Positions 54,346 to 54,694 of a stretch of DNA of 54,694 nucleotides are shown piece after piece. The position numbers and the translations under genes are program-made. Within the stretch, counting starts at the first letter, position 1. Every line of letters begins with the position of its first letter. A model generated the notes under the pieces. It did no database searches and had not been told where the DNA came from. It was given only the letters and a program-made list of their open reading frames with translations. This DNA comes from Sphingomonas sp. Leaf22 (lineage in GTDB: Bacteria > Pseudomonadota > Alphaproteobacteria > Sphingomonadales > Sphingomonadaceae): assembly GCF_001421715.1 (NCBI RefSeq), contig NZ_LMKP01000016.1, positions 1 to 54,694 on the forward strand, given 5' to 3'.

Positions 54346-54621
54346 GGCGACAACACGGGCGGCCACGAAAACCACTCTCATGCGGCGTCGCCGCCCGCAC
54401 CAGATCATCGACTGAAGCTGAGCTCATCGATCCGGCAGATGCCTCGTCGTGACGTGACCCCCTGATTTTCCTCCACGAACGATTAGAGTCTGGCCTGCAG
54501 TGACCTGCTGCCGGTTTTTTGGACCGCTTTGAGCTGGAAAATTCCAGTTATGAAGGAGGGCCAGGGAAGCGGAGTGAGCGATGAAGAGATCTGAGCTGCT
54601 GCCGGTCTGGTAGACACGAGG
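54346..54621. other. Region between qatD and the IS3-type transposase 3' end; candidate insertion-sequence terminus
   Basis: No gene is seen. TGACCCCCTGATTTTCCTCC near 54455 and TGACCTGCTGCCGG near 54500 both begin with TGA, as IS3-family ends do, so either could mark the element terminus. The opposite end lies outside the window, so the inverted repeat cannot be confirmed. The word CTGCTGCCGGT occurs again near 54597. Confidence 0.4.
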
Positions 54622-54694
54622 TTAAGCTACCTGCGCCTGCCGCTCGAAGTCCATGGGGCTGAGATAACCCAGGGTCGAGTGGCGTCGCGTTGGA
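54622..54694 (-). mobile_element. 3' end of an IS3-family transposase gene (partial)
   Basis: On the minus strand the frame from the right edge reads RRHSTLGYLSPMDFERQ…VA and stops at TAA (54624-54622). RRHSTLGYLSP is the well-known C-terminal motif of IS3-family OrfB integrases. Most of the gene lies beyond the window. The element flanks the Qat operon and marks the region as a hotspot of mobile DNA. Confidence 0.85.

Overview
The window looks like chromosomal DNA of a sphingomonad (Alphaproteobacteria, Sphingomonas-like). The composition is GC-rich. It carries several TonB-dependent receptors, a GyrB and PEP carboxylase of alphaproteobacterial type, an Mla-type lipid transport operon, and small stress proteins with promoter motifs resembling the alphaproteobacterial general-stress sigma factor EcfG. 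These identifications come from reading translated sequence; no database search was run.

Layout. 1-7.6 kb: an outer-membrane uptake locus, in which a TonB-dependent receptor and a flavin-dependent tryptophan-halogenase-family protein (both minus) diverge from a second, larger TonB-dependent receptor (plus). 7.6-10.9 kb: a glycine-zipper protein, gyrB, and a 3' remnant of a membrane protein gene. 10.9-24 kb: a general-stress neighbourhood. Two paralogous triple-PAS/LuxR-HTH regulators lie among small stress proteins (GlsB/YeaQ-like, entericidin-like, two CsbD-like, a DPNRGP-repeat protein), with a GH43 glycosidase and an Lhr-type helicase embedded. 24-27.2 kb: a tightly coupled operon for 3-keto-glycoside metabolism (DUF1080 protein, GMC oxidoreductase, gluconate-2-dehydrogenase-subunit-3-like protein). 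27.4-41 kb: ordinary chromosome, with a photolyase, an M3 peptidase, ppc, a HAD phosphatase, an mlaEFD-like operon with its auxiliary lipoprotein, a LysE exporter, a cyclophilin and a tRNA-Ser(GGA).

41.1 kb to the right edge is an accessory region that starts directly after the tRNA-Ser 3' end. Its first part (minus strand) has a ParB-like/DNA-methyltransferase fusion with a DUF5681 protein and an unknown, an HTH-AbrB-like regulator, a secreted unknown and a QxK-type nuclease-like protein. It continues with a translationally coupled DUF3489 - DUF2924 - serine recombinase cassette. The last part is a complete four-gene QatABCD anti-phage system (plus strand: KAP NTPase, QatB, QueC-like QatC, TatD-like QatD). 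The window ends inside the 3' end of an IS3-family transposase. The far end of the island is not in the window.

How the parts fit: the left and middle are housekeeping, envelope and stress functions with polysaccharide/glycoside uptake. The right 13.5 kb is a mobile, defence-bearing island next to a tRNA gene. The strongest biological highlight is the intact Qat system. The least-explained cargo is the methyltransferase/nuclease-like cluster beside it.
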